A stretch of 64,000 nt of DNA from Artemia franciscana. Its lineage: Eukaryota; Arthropoda; Branchiopoda; Anostraca; Artemiidae. The notes beneath the pieces were generated by a model. The model worked only from the letters and a program-made list of their open reading frames with translations, searched no databases and was not told the DNA's origin. Where the stretch lies: NCBI RefSeq assembly GCF_032884065.1, contig NC_088868.1, positions 9,562,234 to 9,626,233 of the forward strand, given 5' to 3'. The position numbers and the translations under genes were made by a program. Positions 45,182 to 58,060 of the stretch are shown piece after piece (within the stretch, counting starts at the first letter, position 1; every line of letters begins with the position of its first letter).

Positions 45182-47483
45182 AATACTATTCTACTGTCAA
45201 TCAGCAACTTCAGCTCACTAAAACGTGAATCAAGCACTTGGATCTTGCTGAAAAGCAAGACTGTGGTTCAAACACGTGGATCAAACAAGATTATGGAAAC
45301 GTGGATCAAATACATGGATCTCGCTGAAAAGCAATATTGTGCATTTGGACTTGGGTTTTTGCCGCTTTGCGGATTGTGCTTAAAAATTTTGTGGTTTTGG
45401 AGTTCACAAGTCGACTTTTCCATCAACTGGTAGCTCTGAATCTTGTTTTAGAACCTGGCTTGTAAGTTGAAAGTCGTCTAATATTAGTGCTTTTAAAAAA
45501 ATTCCATAAAAAGGTATTTCAAAGAAAAGTAAAATAACGAATCAAAACCTGAAATAAGCAGAAAAAAAGTTGCCTAATAGTTGAGACTTACAACCAAAAG
45601 AATTTACTATAGGTAAACCAAAAATATTGATATTAAAAATTATTATGGCTTTGTATTGAAATTCTAAAATATAGACTACTTATCAAAAATTACAAATGAT
45701 CTATGTTTGTTCAGCAAAAATAGTTTACTATTAAAAACCAAGTTCATGGAACTAAACAGAAGTTTAATTTGATTAAAGTGTTGATGATATCGACCATTTA
45801 AGAGAGACTATAGTTTTTTAACAGTATTTTGATTTTTCTTTCCCGTCGCCTTTTCTTTGGGCGAGCATATGAGGTTGTTTAAATATTGAATGATATATTG
45901 TCAAAGAGCAATTTATTGACCCTAGCAAATGGAAGCAATTCAAAATGCTAAAGGCTAAGAAAATTCAGGTACCAGTCATTAATTTTGGTCAGCTACAATT
46001 TATTTTTGGTTGTGCAAATCAATTTGAAGGGTTTTACTAATATTTTGCCTATTCACATTGTTTAAGTGTGTCCAAAAAACGTGGTGATGGTTCTGTGATC
46101 AGACGCTCCCATCTTAAGACAAAGGAATAAAAAATGGGAAGAAGCTAAAAGGAGAAAAGAGGGGAAAGGGAAAAAAGAAGACAAAATCATAGATGGGTCT
46201 GCTAAAAAAAGTTATATCTAGCAGGGATATGGCTATTTTGCTACGAGTCCATCTCTATAGTGCAGGGAGTCACAAAGAAAAAAAGAACACACACCATAAA
46301 AAAGTAAAACAAAAATAGAAAATTTTGAGGCAAACCTTTAAATGAGGATTATATTCAGCAGGGACTAAGGAACCGCAAAGATACCTCCCCAGGAATAAGG
46401 AGAAAGAAAAAAGAAGGGGAAAAAATAAAGAAAGGAAAAAAGGACAAGAGGAGAAAATATCAGATACACCAGCACAAAGAATTAAGTTAAGAGGCCCTGT
46501 GGTAAGACCTGTCTAGAACCGCTTAGGAAAATTTGCATATCTATTTCTATAAGTAATCCATTTCTATATGTAATCTATTTCTATGATTGTTTAAAAAAGT
46601 AATTCTTGGTAAAATCTGAGGTAATGCGAACAGTTTGAATTTCAGTGTTGGTTGAACAAGGTCTTATAAGAAAAATATTTGAAGCTATTTGTGAGACTGG
46701 AATATTGTGTCTTAGGTTGTTTTACTTTTAATTTTCCCACAGGGCTAATCTCTTGGAAAAATCTTTAGGTAAGGAAAACCCTTAGTCTCCCTACAAGTAG
46801 GTATGAATGCTGGCTGCTCTAGAACGCCTGGGTTAAAATTGGATTATGCAATGTGCTGTAACATCAGCAAATGCTTAGGCTTTGTTTTACTTCTATTTTA
46901 GTCCGAAAGATTTCTAGTAAATCGCTTTTTTCTACCAGACCTTGTTAGCGTGACATAAAATTGTATGTCAAAAGTATAATTCTGAAAGATTTATAATTTT
47001 GAGAAGTAAAACAACCAAAAAAAGTAAGTTCTGTTAGAAGAAAAGATACTTGTAAAATTTTTAGAATAAACAACGTTTGATGAATCAATTTTTTTCAAGA
47101 AACATCATTGATTTAATAGCACGAACAACCATAAAAACTTTTATATCATCTTTCATGAATATGACCGCTAACAAATGATCTACAGAAAGAAAGAAAGGAA
47201 ATACATTTTCAGAAACTTCTCTTGTGTTAAATCACTGCAATATATTGTCCAGTTGAAGGTATTTTTTTCCAAATTTCATCTCTTTATATTTCAGCCCAAA
47301 AACAGAAGTCCATTTTTTCGATGAAAATATACTTTCTTTGTCCTTGTACTTTCTTTTTTAGTTTCACTGGGTATTAAATCTCTACTTCTGTTATTATTTA
47401 CTAAGAAAATTTCTTAAACTGAGAATTTGAATTCCTTTTTTATAATATTTTATCTTTGTCCTTAGTTTCGTGCGTACACACAC
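45182..47483. other. Intergenic, nothing recognised
   Basis: AT-rich. 46120-46480 is strongly purine-rich on the plus strand (runs of GGAGAAAAGAGGGGAAAGGG type). No conserved exon on either strand. Confidence 0.45.
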
Positions 47484-47935
47484 ACGGATTTCATGGTTGC
47501 AGCGGTAAATGCAACCATGAAATGTCCCAAGACTCAAAATTGCTGAAATCAAGCTGTTGGCTGAATATGTGAAAGTTACTGAGTCACTGGACAAAAGCTT
47601 TAGACAGATTGCAAGATGAGAAGGGTTGTTTCTTAGACAGTGCATTTTCTGTCCTGACACAACTAAAAATGAATGTGGGAGAAATCAAAAGTTGAAGTGC
47701 CCTAGAAAATGCAAATGCTCTTGTGGACACAGTCCTAGCTGGCCTTGAGAAACGTTTTGATACCTTCAGAGAGTTTGAATTTGCAAATGTTGCTCACCCA
47801 GCTTTCAAAGCAAGAACGCTATGTGAAAATAACAAGAATGTGCTGATAGATGTGGTTCTGGTGAAGATGAGAGTACCTGTTATAATTCAGAAAAAACTGC
47901 CAACACAAACTCGCTGTGCACTCTAGCTGCTCAAA
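47484..47935 (+). pseudogene. hAT/ZBED-type transposase remnant
   Basis: Two plus-strand frames together resemble the region preceding the hAT dimerisation domain in ZBED-like proteins. LAEYVKVTESLD-type sequence lies near 47560. A shift follows, then ALDRLQDEKGCFLDSAFSVL, and then LVDTVLAGLEKRFDTFREFE with HPAFKA up to the stop near 47925. A frameshift and a TGA at about 47694 disable it. A perfect 14-bp inverted repeat (ATTTCATGGTTGCA, 47488-47501 with 47510-47523) lies just upstream. The similarity is judged from memory of the family; confidence is moderate. Confidence 0.5.
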
Positions 47936-50144
47936 GCTTACCGAAACCAAAAGTTGCTGACCTGACCTTTACCCGTTTATGGAAGTTGAAAGGAAGAACT
48001 TAGAACCGGACAAGTTGTGTGACATTTCTTTCAGAGTAGTTTTGTTACTCTTTTAAGGGTTTTAAAAAGTATATTACACATGTGTTACATTGTATATATA
48101 TGTATTAAAATCTACTTGGTAGAAGTGATTAAAAACTTGAGGGCCATGGCTAATACGAGTAAAGTCATGAGAGATAGTGTCAGTGAGAGGCAAACCTTGT
48201 GTAACCCCTTTTCAGCATTGTTTAAATATTATGTCATTCCACCTGTTGATAGAGAGTCTATAATCCATCTTAGGGTAGATCTAAGGTAAGTAGTAAAGTG
48301 AGGGTGCTTCGAATAGTCTATCAGTTCTGTAATCCACTTGAAGGCGATCGGAGAGTCAAAATAAAAGGTTTTCAAAGATTTATAAATGACCATGTCCATA
48401 GGACTTGCAGGCAGTTGGGTAACTGAGTTATTCCCATTATGTGAACTTTGCGTGCTGGGAAAGACCTCATGAATTGCAATGGGACTGGCTGAGATTTTAT
48501 CTTCGACCTATGGGGAACAATGTCAGCACCATTTTCAGTAGAAGGTTTGAAATCATTGACGGGATCATGATACTGTCATGGTTTGTTAAATCAGTAAATG
48601 AAGAGGAATGTCTTTGGGTAATATTTTTAGCAATTATATTTATTTTTTCCAAAAACAGAGGATTCTAAAGGAAATGTTAATGGATTTGAAAAACCAATTT
48701 CAATCAAAACTTAAAACAAAATACTGTTTCAACGTAAAAAAAAACATTGTGGACCAATTTGATTTGTTGTTAAATTACACTTTTTTTCAATTGCAATGCC
48801 TTCAATTTCAAAACTTTTTTCAGATCCTCATTTAGAGGAATAAGTGCCCCCCCCCCCAGTGTTCTTTGCTTTCCACAGTGTATGAGTGTAAAACAATATG
48901 TCATATTTTATTTTTGAACACTGGGAAAGTGGACGTAAGTGCATAAATATGTAAATAAAAGTATGTTAGGACCCAGGACTGTGGGAAATGGCTATAAATG
49001 GTCCGGAGTTTTGTTAGAACCATCAAATATTGTATTTGGTTTGACCAGAGTCATGGCAACAGTTGTTCGAACTGAAGTTCTCATGAACAAAGGCTTTGAA
49101 CTTTTTAAGTCTGATATTTAGTCCGTTAGGTAATTTCCAGGTAAAATTCTTAGAAGAACTTAAATGGATTCCTTTCCATGTGTTTTCAGTTTAGTTTTGA
49201 CTAGCACTGACTATGGAGAAAACCCTTTGAGTGAAAACCTTAAACCTGACCCTTGTTCAACCATAGTCAGCTAGAGTCAAAGGCCTGACTGCACTCTTGA
49301 CTACAAACAAGTCCACCATGATCCTGACAGTAGTTCTTACTAAGTCCAAACACCGAAAATTTTGTTCTCAGATACAACGGTAATTATGAAATTGTCAGGC
49401 AAAACCTTTCAAGTAACCAAACTTGGGTTATTTTCAAATACTGCAAGACTATATGTATTTAAAGTTTTGAAAACTCTTATGTGAAACTTCCAACCTCATT
49501 AAGGAAAACAAATTGTGACATTAATTAGTGACAAAAACTAAAAATAGTCAACTAGAGATCCAAGGAGATACAATCAGAGTAGCTATGACTACGGATAAAT
49601 AAGCCCTTGAATTTAACTGTAGTTCAAGAATAGTCGACGAACCCTTACTATAGTGTTGTAGTTCATGTTGAATTGCGTTGTAGTTCAACGCACCATGTAG
49701 TTCATGGTCCCAACGTACCATTAATTGCAAATAAATCCAACATGCCTGTGACAGTTGTTTTAACTAGGTTCAAAAATCGAAAAGTTTCTTTTGGGTTAGT
49801 TATGGCTATTATCAAATTGCCAAATGAAAGCTCTAGGGTGCGAGTCCATGGGGAAAATGTGAAAAATATTTTGTGAACTTATGAAATAATTATATGCTTT
49901 TTGCGATTACTTGTCAGTTTTAAAATGTTCGTTCAATAATTTATTGCTTAATTGAATGAACTGATTGCAGAAATAATTTGATCGCTCTATACACAGTGAA
50001 GCACTATTTAGGAATAAATATTGTTTGATTGCGAATAATTTCAAGGTATACTTCACACCCAAATCTTTCTTTTTTTAATTGCAAGACTTTCTTTAATATG
50101 TTTTTTTTTGTTTCCGCAAATGGAACACAATTATTTTGTCACAG
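47936..50144. other. Intergenic with three diverged copies of a short repeat
   Basis: Related segments occur near 49045-49085, 49310-49350 and 49735-49780, each like CCAACATG..TGACAGTTGTT..AACT followed by a similar tail. Small open frames here lack domains. A C run lies at 48847-48859. The right edge is an acceptor-like CACAG. Confidence 0.4.
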
Positions 50145-50354
50145 GCGTTTTTAAACGATAGACGCCAGCAGCGGCAACGTCGCTATAGCTTGCGGATCAA
50201 ATTTATGAAAAAAGAGAAGAAACTGATGCCTGATAATTCTGACCAGCAAACAGCTATGAACCGACAAGGATGGCCTAAAAATTCCTTACCACCGCCAAAT
50301 GCTACAAAATCGAAGTCTGAATCTTTTACTCTGAATAGGACAGTCAATTTGTAA
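50145..50354 (+). CDS. Possible terminal coding exon of an unrecognised gene
   Basis: A strong acceptor context (T-rich run, then TTTTGTCACAG at 50134-50144) precedes a 69-codon open frame. It is rich in Arg and Lys, then Ser, Asn and Pro: AFLNDRRQQRQRRYSLRIKF, MKKEKKLMP, and near the end NSLPPPNATKSKSESFTLNR. It ends at TAA/TAG-type termination at 50352-50354. Local GC is higher than the flanks at its start. I do not recognise the protein and see no matching upstream exon, so chance remains possible. If real, its 5' exons lie left of it on the plus strand or were missed. Confidence 0.3.
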   Translation, partial: AFLNDRRQQRQRRYSLRIKFMKKEKKLMPDNSDQQTAMNRQGWPKNSLPPPNATKSKSESFTLNRTVNL

Positions 50355-50664
50355 GCTATGGATCTGTTTTAGTATGTATTTGTTAGTCACTGTATAATAG
50401 ATAGGGTAGAAGACTTGTTTTTGGGAAATACCACTTTTCTTCAGCACTCCAGAAAAACACAGATATGTTTTCAGACTGTCCTATTTTACTAGGCTACATC
50501 ATGACACAGTGTGAGTGTAGTAAAAAATCCCCACCTTTTATCTCCCTTCTTGGCAAAAATTTCACCAATAATTTGTCATCATAAATTCAAAATGTGGTCT
50601 CTGTTTTTATAAGCAATTGAAAAGAAAAAAAAATTATTTTTAATATTTATGATTCACAGAATAA

Positions 50665-51296
50665 ATATCAAGGGTAAAATTCTAGTTAATTGACTTCTTA
50701 CTATCTCAGAAAGGGTTTAGGTTAGGAAAATGGAACTTTCAGGGATGGGGCTACAGACTAAAGCATGTCCTGGGAAGGTATTTTAAAGTACCCATCTCCA
50801 TCCTTCTCCCTCTAGAGGGCCCTGAAATTTGCCTACATGACAGGTCTATACCTATTGAAATTTTGATAAAACAACATTTTACCTTAATTTTCGGTTACTA
50901 GTTGCTTTTTTGCTGCCTTTAGTTCTGAAAATGCAATTCCTGTTATTAGAGTAGAATTTTGAGCCATATCAATGTTTTTTTTTTCAAATTTAGGAAATGT
51001 ATTTGCATATCTTTAAAACCTTATAAAATGGGATTAAGCAAAGTTATGAAGCTGAAAACAATTTTGTTGTACTTCATATAAGCAGAAGATATATTTTGCA
51101 AGGTTTCACTTTATAACACACATATTTTTAAAGGTCAGGGCCCTTTAGAGGGAGAAGGAGTAGAGGTAGTTGCTTCAAAATACCTTCCCAGGACATACTT
51201 TAGTCTATAGATTCATCCCTGAAAGTTTCATTTACTTAACCTAAACCCTTTCTGAGATAGCAAGAAGTCAATTAACTAGAATTTTACCATATCAAG
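50665..51296. mobile_element. MITE family C, complete copy with 8-bp target duplication
   Basis: The element is 50673-51288 (616 bp), flanked by exact ATATCAAG duplications at 50665-50672 and 51289-51296. Its ends are inverted repeats more than 100 bp long: GGTAAAATTCTAGTTAATTG opposite CAATTAACTAGAATTTTACC. It has no coding capacity. An 8-bp duplication points to hAT (or P) superfamily mobilisation; the terminal bases GGTAAAA are not typical hAT ends. Confidence 0.9.
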
Positions 51297-52602
51297 CAAT
51301 AATAGTTATGCTACATTATAAGAATCAGAAGACTATCAGCTTTCTGTTCAGCTAATAGCCTATAGGGTAAACCAACCAGCAGTTGGTCACAGACATAATC
51401 TCAGGGAGAATCTTTGATTGGATTGCAACATGTCCATTAGGCCTACTTGGTCAAAATAATTTAATCTTGGGCACCCAATCTATACACAGTCTCAGTCAGA
51501 GACTTGCTTTTTCTGGGTTGCTTCCAAAAAACTTGCTTAGATATTCTTTACTGAGATCTATGACTCAGGCTCTTTGTCTTGTAATTAGTCATTTTAATGG
51601 CTTGAAATATGTTATTTTAAATTGAATTTTCAGAGAGAAAATAGTGGATCCAGGATTTTCTTTGGGAGGGGGCATTATAGGTTGCTTAGATAAACTTGCA
51701 AACAAAGAAATACCCACAATTTAAAGGGAACCTCAACAATTATGCATTGTAGGTAGGTAGTGGAAATGGTCTAAAGTACTAAAGAGTTTGGCCTTTATTT
51801 TAATGTTTTAGGATGAACAGAGGAGGTTATATTTCGTTTAATGCAGAGCTTTAATTGGATGAAAATAGGCAGTTAAGTGGCCACCATTTCCTCACAAAAA
51901 TCCAAAACTTAAATAATAAATTTTGTACTTCTCATGTGTTTACTTTCTATTATACAAATCCCCTAAAAAAAACAACTAGGGTATGTTGTAAAAGGCACCA
52001 CTCTTCACAAAAAAAGCAAACCCAAAAAACCAAAACAGACTGCCAAAAAAGTAATGATAGGCCTATCAATTTCTTTGCCTTAGTGCCATAGCAAAACTCA
52101 AAAACATATTTTTGATAGTAAAAAGAAAAGAAGTTAGTATTTAAAATTTCTCCTCCTTGTTATTATGAAATAAAGATCTTTGCCTTGCAGTTGGCTTTTG
52201 CAGTAATATGGACAGATTTGGTTGATAAATATAAATTAAATTAAATAATTTTTGGCAGTATGCAACATTAGTAAAATCTAACAAAGACTGCACAGAGTGA
52301 CTAAAATCTTGTTTCAAACTGGTTTGGAAAAAGAAACAGTCTTAATATTGAAAAATTTATGAAAAATGCAACTATTAAAAATCAATTCCAAAGAAAAATT
52401 ACTTTTGTCCAGACCCAAACCAGAGCAAGCAGTCCCAACCACAAATACAACACCATGTCATGGGGGGGGGTGCACCCCTGTGCCCTCCTTGGATCTGCCC
52501 CTGTTCTGATTGAAAGAGCTAGCTGTCATTTGAAGACTGGGCTGCTTTGAGGTGAAGACACTTACATGAGTGAATTTCAGATGCTTAAAACAAATCTAAT
52601 CA
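51297..52602. other. No feature recognised
   Basis: Unique-looking AT-rich DNA with short open frames that lack domains. A G run lies at 52460-52469. Confidence 0.4.
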
Positions 52603-53000
52603 AACAGTTTGTGGTAACAAACTGTAGTAAGGAGCAACCCGGCTCAATAGTAACCAAAACTAAAAAAAACAGAATTTTTATATCAATAGTTACATCAAAA
52701 GAATCAAATTTTAATGATGATTTTAATTATATAAGTTTCATCAAGTTTAATCTTACCCATCAAAAGTTACAAGACTGAGAAAATTTGCCTTATTTTAGAA
52801 AATAGGGGGAAACACCCCTTAAAAGTGATAGAATCTTGACAAAAATCACACCATCAGATTTAGCATATCAGAGAACCCCACAGTAGTTGTTTCAAGCTCC
52901 TATCTACAAAAATGTTGAATTTTGTATTTTTTGCCACAAGACAGATCATTGATGCATGTTTATTTGTTTGTTTTTTTTTCCCAGAGGGGATTATATCAAC
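52603..53000 (-). mobile_element. 3' half of the foldback hairpin element
   Basis: The minus-strand match to 19800-20212 includes GGAGCAACCCGGCTCAATAG (plus-strand spelling) and the terminal hairpin CAGTTTGTGGTAACAAACTG at 52605-52624, which keeps perfect pairing despite a base change in the stem. Confidence 0.75.
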
Positions 53001-53179
53001 CCAGTATAATACCAATTTAATACCCTACTTAAATTGCATCTTCTAGCAACTATGGCTGAAGGACCTGTAGAAGTTGCCAGGTAACATTGATATTCATGTT
53101 GCAGTTCATGAGTGGATCACCACTACATACATATAGGGTATACAAGACAGTTTGGCGTCATTAGATGTATTGCTAGCCA
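53001..53179. other. No feature recognised
   Basis: Short spacer before a LINE fragment. Confidence 0.3.
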
Positions 53180-53935
53180 GGTGTGTTTGAGGGTCAAAGG
53201 GGGCAGATGGCAACTTCTAGATCCTGCTGGATGATACTGGTTCATCCCACTCCATCTTCAATGACTTGCTGTTCCAGTGATGGTCAACACCAATCTTGAA
53301 GCTGTCAACTGATCTGACCAATACAGTAGATTTGCTGAGTGAATTCCATAGTAGAATAATGCAATTGGTGGAGAAGTTGAACTTCTCATGCTTGCTGTTA
53401 AATTTTTGATGCAGTTTTATAGGACTTTCTCATGTTCTGGTGTAGTAACTGTGATCAAAAATGGGCATTATAGTGTCACTGGTCATCCTCTTAAATGCAA
53501 GAATGATGCCTCTCTTTCTACACTACATTAGGGTAGGCAGGTCAAGCTTTTCTAGTTGTTGCTTGTTGGATATTTGTTGTTTGGTAAAATGGAGCTTGGT
53601 TGCTTTTCAGCACCTCAGAAGGTTAGACCTTCTCAGCACCTCCATGTTACACTTAAAGTATGGGTTGGCAACCAACATACCAGAGTCAAGGTGGGGAGGA
53701 AAAAGGGCTGTCTATAGCTTCTTGATAACTCTTGACTGGTGACTTGTCACTGAATGTCTGATCAAACCAAAGACCTGGTTTGCCTTAGCTGCTTGGCTCC
53801 AACAGTGACTATGAAATTGAAGCTTATTGTGAATGATTACCCCAAGATCATATTCTTCCTTGGCACTCTGAATGGGCATATTGGCACCTGTAGAGTCAAT
53901 CATGTGATAACTATGGCATATATACATCAAAATAT
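53180..53935 (-). mobile_element. CR1-like LINE, 3' fragment
   Basis: The minus strand reads the end of the reverse transcriptase: MIDSTGANMPIQSAKEEYDL near 53890, LGVIIHNKLQFHSHC, AAKANQVFGLIRHS. After frameshifts it continues with QQLEKLDLPTLM and SKSTVLVRSVDSFK-like blocks near 53560-53300. It resembles the 26401-27325 fragment in layout. Broken and 5'-truncated. Confidence 0.8.
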
Positions 53936-54726
53936 AATAATTTGTATTTCTAAAAAGAGGTCCTTCTGGTTAAGTCAATAAACTAATAATTCCAAGTGTT
54001 TATCTTAAATAATTTGAATAATAATTATATTGATGCATAGCTTAAATTTTTAGCTATTCATTTATATATACAATTCTTCTCTATTCCTATTTGGTAACAA
54101 GATATGAGGGTTTGAATTATACATAATTTTGGTCAATTGCATACTGGTTTTATACCCTACTTTAAACACTCATAAAGTACAGGAGGCTAGATAATGAAAG
54201 GTTAGGTATAGTAGCTGGTTACAAAGTTTCAAGGACACATTTAAGGCTTTGAATCTACTCCTGAAAACTTCTACTTTCCAAAATAGGCCAACAAGAAGCC
54301 TCTTAACTAGAAATTTCCATAGCAAATAAAATTATTTGCCTCTCTTAGTTAGAAGGTGTGTTGCTAGGCAGTAAGCTGAGTCACAACCTTTTTTTTTATT
54401 TTATTTTGTATAGTGTTTGAACTCCCATTTCAAAAATGGAGCTGAACAGATCCAACATTGGACCTTATTTTGGTCTTAAATGCAAACTAGGGCAATTAAG
54501 TATTCATTATTTTATGTTTTTTTAAAATATCATATTTCAATCTTTAAAAATGCACATCCTCCAATATTCCCAGATAGTCTATAGCCCTAGACTAGGATAT
54601 GTAGCCTAAAAAGTAAAAGGAAACACCAAACCAATGAAATTCTTTCTTTATAATAAGCAGCATTTTCCTGTTAATCAGATTATCATGTTTGTCTCTATTG
54701 CTATCCACATCATGAAATAATATTTT
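53936..54726. other. No feature recognised
   Basis: AT-rich, no domain or repeat boundary seen. Confidence 0.4.
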
Positions 54727-55540
54727 GGTAAAATCTAGATTTTGCTATGGGCTTTAATTGTTCTTGAAAAGAAGTTGAAATAGGCAAATTAAACTTTCAG
54801 CAATGAATCCAGATTCATAGTGATTCCTTTGGAAGACATTTGGAAGAACCTGTCCACACCCTATCTTCAATTTTTGGGTCATAAAAAGTGATATCTTTAA
54901 AATTTGTAGCTAGGAGCAATCTAAGGATTTCTCATTGTGAAGCTCCAGAGTTGATGTTTGAAGTTGTTTTCATTATGGTTTCACCTTTTCAAGATGATTG
55001 GTAGCTTCCCAGTTGAGTTTACACTCCCTTAAGGAACACCTCAGCTTCCTGCCTTCATTTGAATATGTCAACAGATTCAGCAGCAACTGCATCTTCAGAG
55101 AGTTTATTCAAGATAAATCTTCTGCTAAAATGCGGGACAAGAAAAGTGCTTTGAGTGTCCTGGTTAATAAGATTTTAAAGATATGTAGGCCTAAATGTAT
55201 TTCTTAAATTTATAAACAGAAACCCTTGATATGGCTCACAATTCTGTAGAAGTAGGCGGATAAAATTGCATTTTCAAAAACAAGAAGCAGTGAACAAGAA
55301 ATTTAAAGCCCAAAATTAAGGTAAAACACTTTTGGCAACATTTAGATAGGTATAGCCTAACTGTCATGTATTCAATATTCTAAGCCAGAGAATTAATGGA
55401 AGAGTAGAAATAGTAGTCTTGTAAAGACTCCAAAGGGTGTATTTTTGGTTCTCAATCTATTCCTTCCTGGAAGTTTCATTCTCCTAACAAAACAGGTTTC
55501 TAAGATAGCAAGAATCTACTCAACTAGAGCTTATACAAAT
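54727..55540. repeat. Diverged relative of MITE family C
   Basis: Left end TGGTAAAATCTAGATTTTGC with AAACTTTCAGCAATGAATCC. Right end GGAAGTTTCATTCTCCTAAC with CAACTAGAGCTTATAC. The inside holds the TTGATATGGCTCACAATTCT block at 55227. A segment near 54990-55140 is extra and resembles LINE 3' sequence (compare 20600-20650). Confidence 0.55.
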
Positions 55541-56999
55541 ATTTTCATCCTTCAAGCACATTCCTGAAAATACAAATATGATGTTTAAAAAGAGCAAAAA
55601 AGGAACTTATAGTATGCTACTACTTTAATTCTATTAAAAGATTTCCTTCTGTTGACCTGATAATCTAAGATATACCATATAGACTAGGCCTATAGGGAAA
55701 GTTACTTATTTTATGGTTTTCAATTATTTTTTTGTTGTGCTTGTTTCTCATCAATAATTATAATGCCAATTTGAAGGAAGCCCGTCAAAATCAACAAAAT
55801 TTAGCATATAATCTAGGGCTGTTTCTAGTCCCATTAGATGGAGGGACTAGGATACATCTGCAAAATAAGCAATTCTTGTTTGGAAAGAGCATTGAAAGGT
55901 ATATTAAATGTGAAGCTCATTTTTTACTGGTTCAAACCCCCATAATAGCAAAGACTATAGGACCATTTGAAAACCCCCAAAATTCTAGAAACTACTTACA
56001 AAGTATTTGCAAATATGTGCTTATTCTGTTCCTGAAGGACCATTGCTTCAATTAAACCTTTCCTCCTCATAAGGCATGAATATATTTCTGTCATATTTTA
56101 CAATATAAAACAGCAAATGTTAGTCAGCAAATGAAGAGAAGAGTAATGGTATCATAAAATGTAACATTAACACTTAAAATGTTGCATTTTTAGTCATTAG
56201 AAGAGGAGGGAAACAATGTGTCTTTAAGAATGTAATGACTAAGTATTTATAATTGTTTTAAAGTAGTTTCAGAAACTGTTAGGGTTTCCTTCAAATGATC
56301 CTGAAACTTAATTTCACTTTGGAGCAAAATTAACTATAATTAGATCTGTTCTCCTCTATGTTGAAAATGGTGGGAATTTTTTTATTATGTTAGGCCATAG
56401 TAAGAGGCTGTAAGAGAGGTCTTCTGGAGGGATGTGATTTGAGCCCACTTGGTAACAAGAGACCATAATGTAAATATGTTTGACCATGTGATGATCATTC
56501 TCCTGTGGCTTAAAGATGATACTACTGCGGAACAGCAACTTCAGGTTGAGTATGTAAGATGGTTGGGTATGACAAGTTGCAAGTCATATTATCAAATCCT
56601 ACAATGCTCAGACAGTGCCTAATCCTAGTCAAAATATTTTGATTAAAATTATCTTTCCTTAAAACGGATTATTTAGGGAACTATTCAAGTCTTTTCTTAA
56701 AGAATATAGATGATGAAGACCAGATTAGTTGTGATAGGCTGAACATAAATTAGAAGACCTTTTCGACATTCAAGTGTAATCATAAGTTATCAAAGCTAAT
56801 TGCTTTGTTCTAACTATAATATTGTATTTGTGTCCAAAATTTTACTAGCAATAAGTATGGCTAAAATATCAGAGACAACACTATAGCATTGCCTATAGTA
56901 AGACCCATAAGGCTTTAATGTTTTATTACTTATTTATTAGCATTTTTCTCCCAGAGACACTTCTTATCTAAGGGGTGGTCACAAACTTAAGAGAGGGGG
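55541..56999. other. No confident feature
   Basis: The longest open frame (55732-56055, plus, 107 codons) has no recognisable domain and no convincing splice or promoter context. Treated as chance. Confidence 0.4.
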
Positions 57000-58060
57000 T
57001 TCATTTGACTAGAAATTGGATGTTCTAGTGTCTTTTTTAGAGTCAATGGTGATTGGAGGGAACTACCCCTCCTCACAACCCCCAGAGTCCATATTACAAC
57101 ACCTCTGGGGCTGCCACATTCTCCCAGAGCCTGGGGGCAAGGGTTGTAAGTTATTCCCTGGGGGCTTGTAAGATTTTTATGGAATGGATGGCTTTATAAG
57201 CTTTGGAGGAGGCTCAATTAGTTAGAAACTGAAAGTTCTGGCTCCATTTTATGAGTCACAAGTGATCAGAGGGCAACTTTTTTTCTCATACCGTTTTTTC
57301 CCCAAATGTGTTGAGTAAAAATTTCGAGATAGCTATTTTGTTGAAAATTATTCAAATTGTTATTCTGTTTAAATCATAAAAACGCCTCCATAATTAACAC
57401 AACTCCCCCAGTGGCAAGGATTGTTATTTATGCCCTGACAGGATATTAGGTTTTATGGAAGGAATGATTATATAAGCTTTGGAGGAGGCTTGTTTCATTC
57501 GAAATTCAAAGTTCTTGCACCCTTTTCAAGAGTCAAAAGTGATATGAGGGTAACCAGTCCCCCTCTTGTGCCCTTTCCCCCCAACTGCATCTGATCAAAA
57601 TTTCAGAATAGCCATTTTGTTCAAAATAGTCTAAAAGTTAAATGACTATAACTCAGGGGTTGACAAATCCCCCACTGCCCAGGGGCAAGGGCCATAACTT
57701 ATGCAAGCTGCCCAATGTTAACATATAAGATTTTTATGGAAGAGATGGTCATATTAACTTTGGAGGGGGCCCATTTGATTGGTAATTAAAAAGCTAGTTC
57801 CTTTTTTAAGACTTGATAGCAATCAAAGGGCAACCAGCCCCTTCCCACCATCTTTTCCTATAATGCATCTGGTCAGATGGCTCAAAATAGTCGAAAGGCC
57901 AGATAGCTATGGTCCAGGTTGAAAAACCCAGCCCCAAGGACAGCTGTTGTAAGTTATGCAAGTTGCTTATTGTTAATTGGATATTTTGTTTACTTTAATT
58001 TACTGATATATGACAACTTTCATTTATGGGGCAAGGGCTGTAAGGTATGCAACCTGTTTA
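57000..58060. repeat. Family B repeats, diverged copies
   Basis: At least three diverged units with TTTGGAGGAGGCT, AGTGATTGGAGGG or AAGTGATATGAGGG, C-rich runs, GCAAGGGTTGTAAGTTAT and AATTTCGAGATAGC(C/T)ATTTTG, corresponding to 4980-7440. Confidence 0.65.

Noticed and set aside
47488-47523. GGTTGC...GCAACC pair as a second X-box
   Set aside because: The two halves are about 10 bp apart instead of 1-3 bp and no ciliary gene start is near.
55732-56055. 107-codon open frame
   Set aside because: No domain, no splice context, AT-rich composition; plausible by chance in a 64-kb window.
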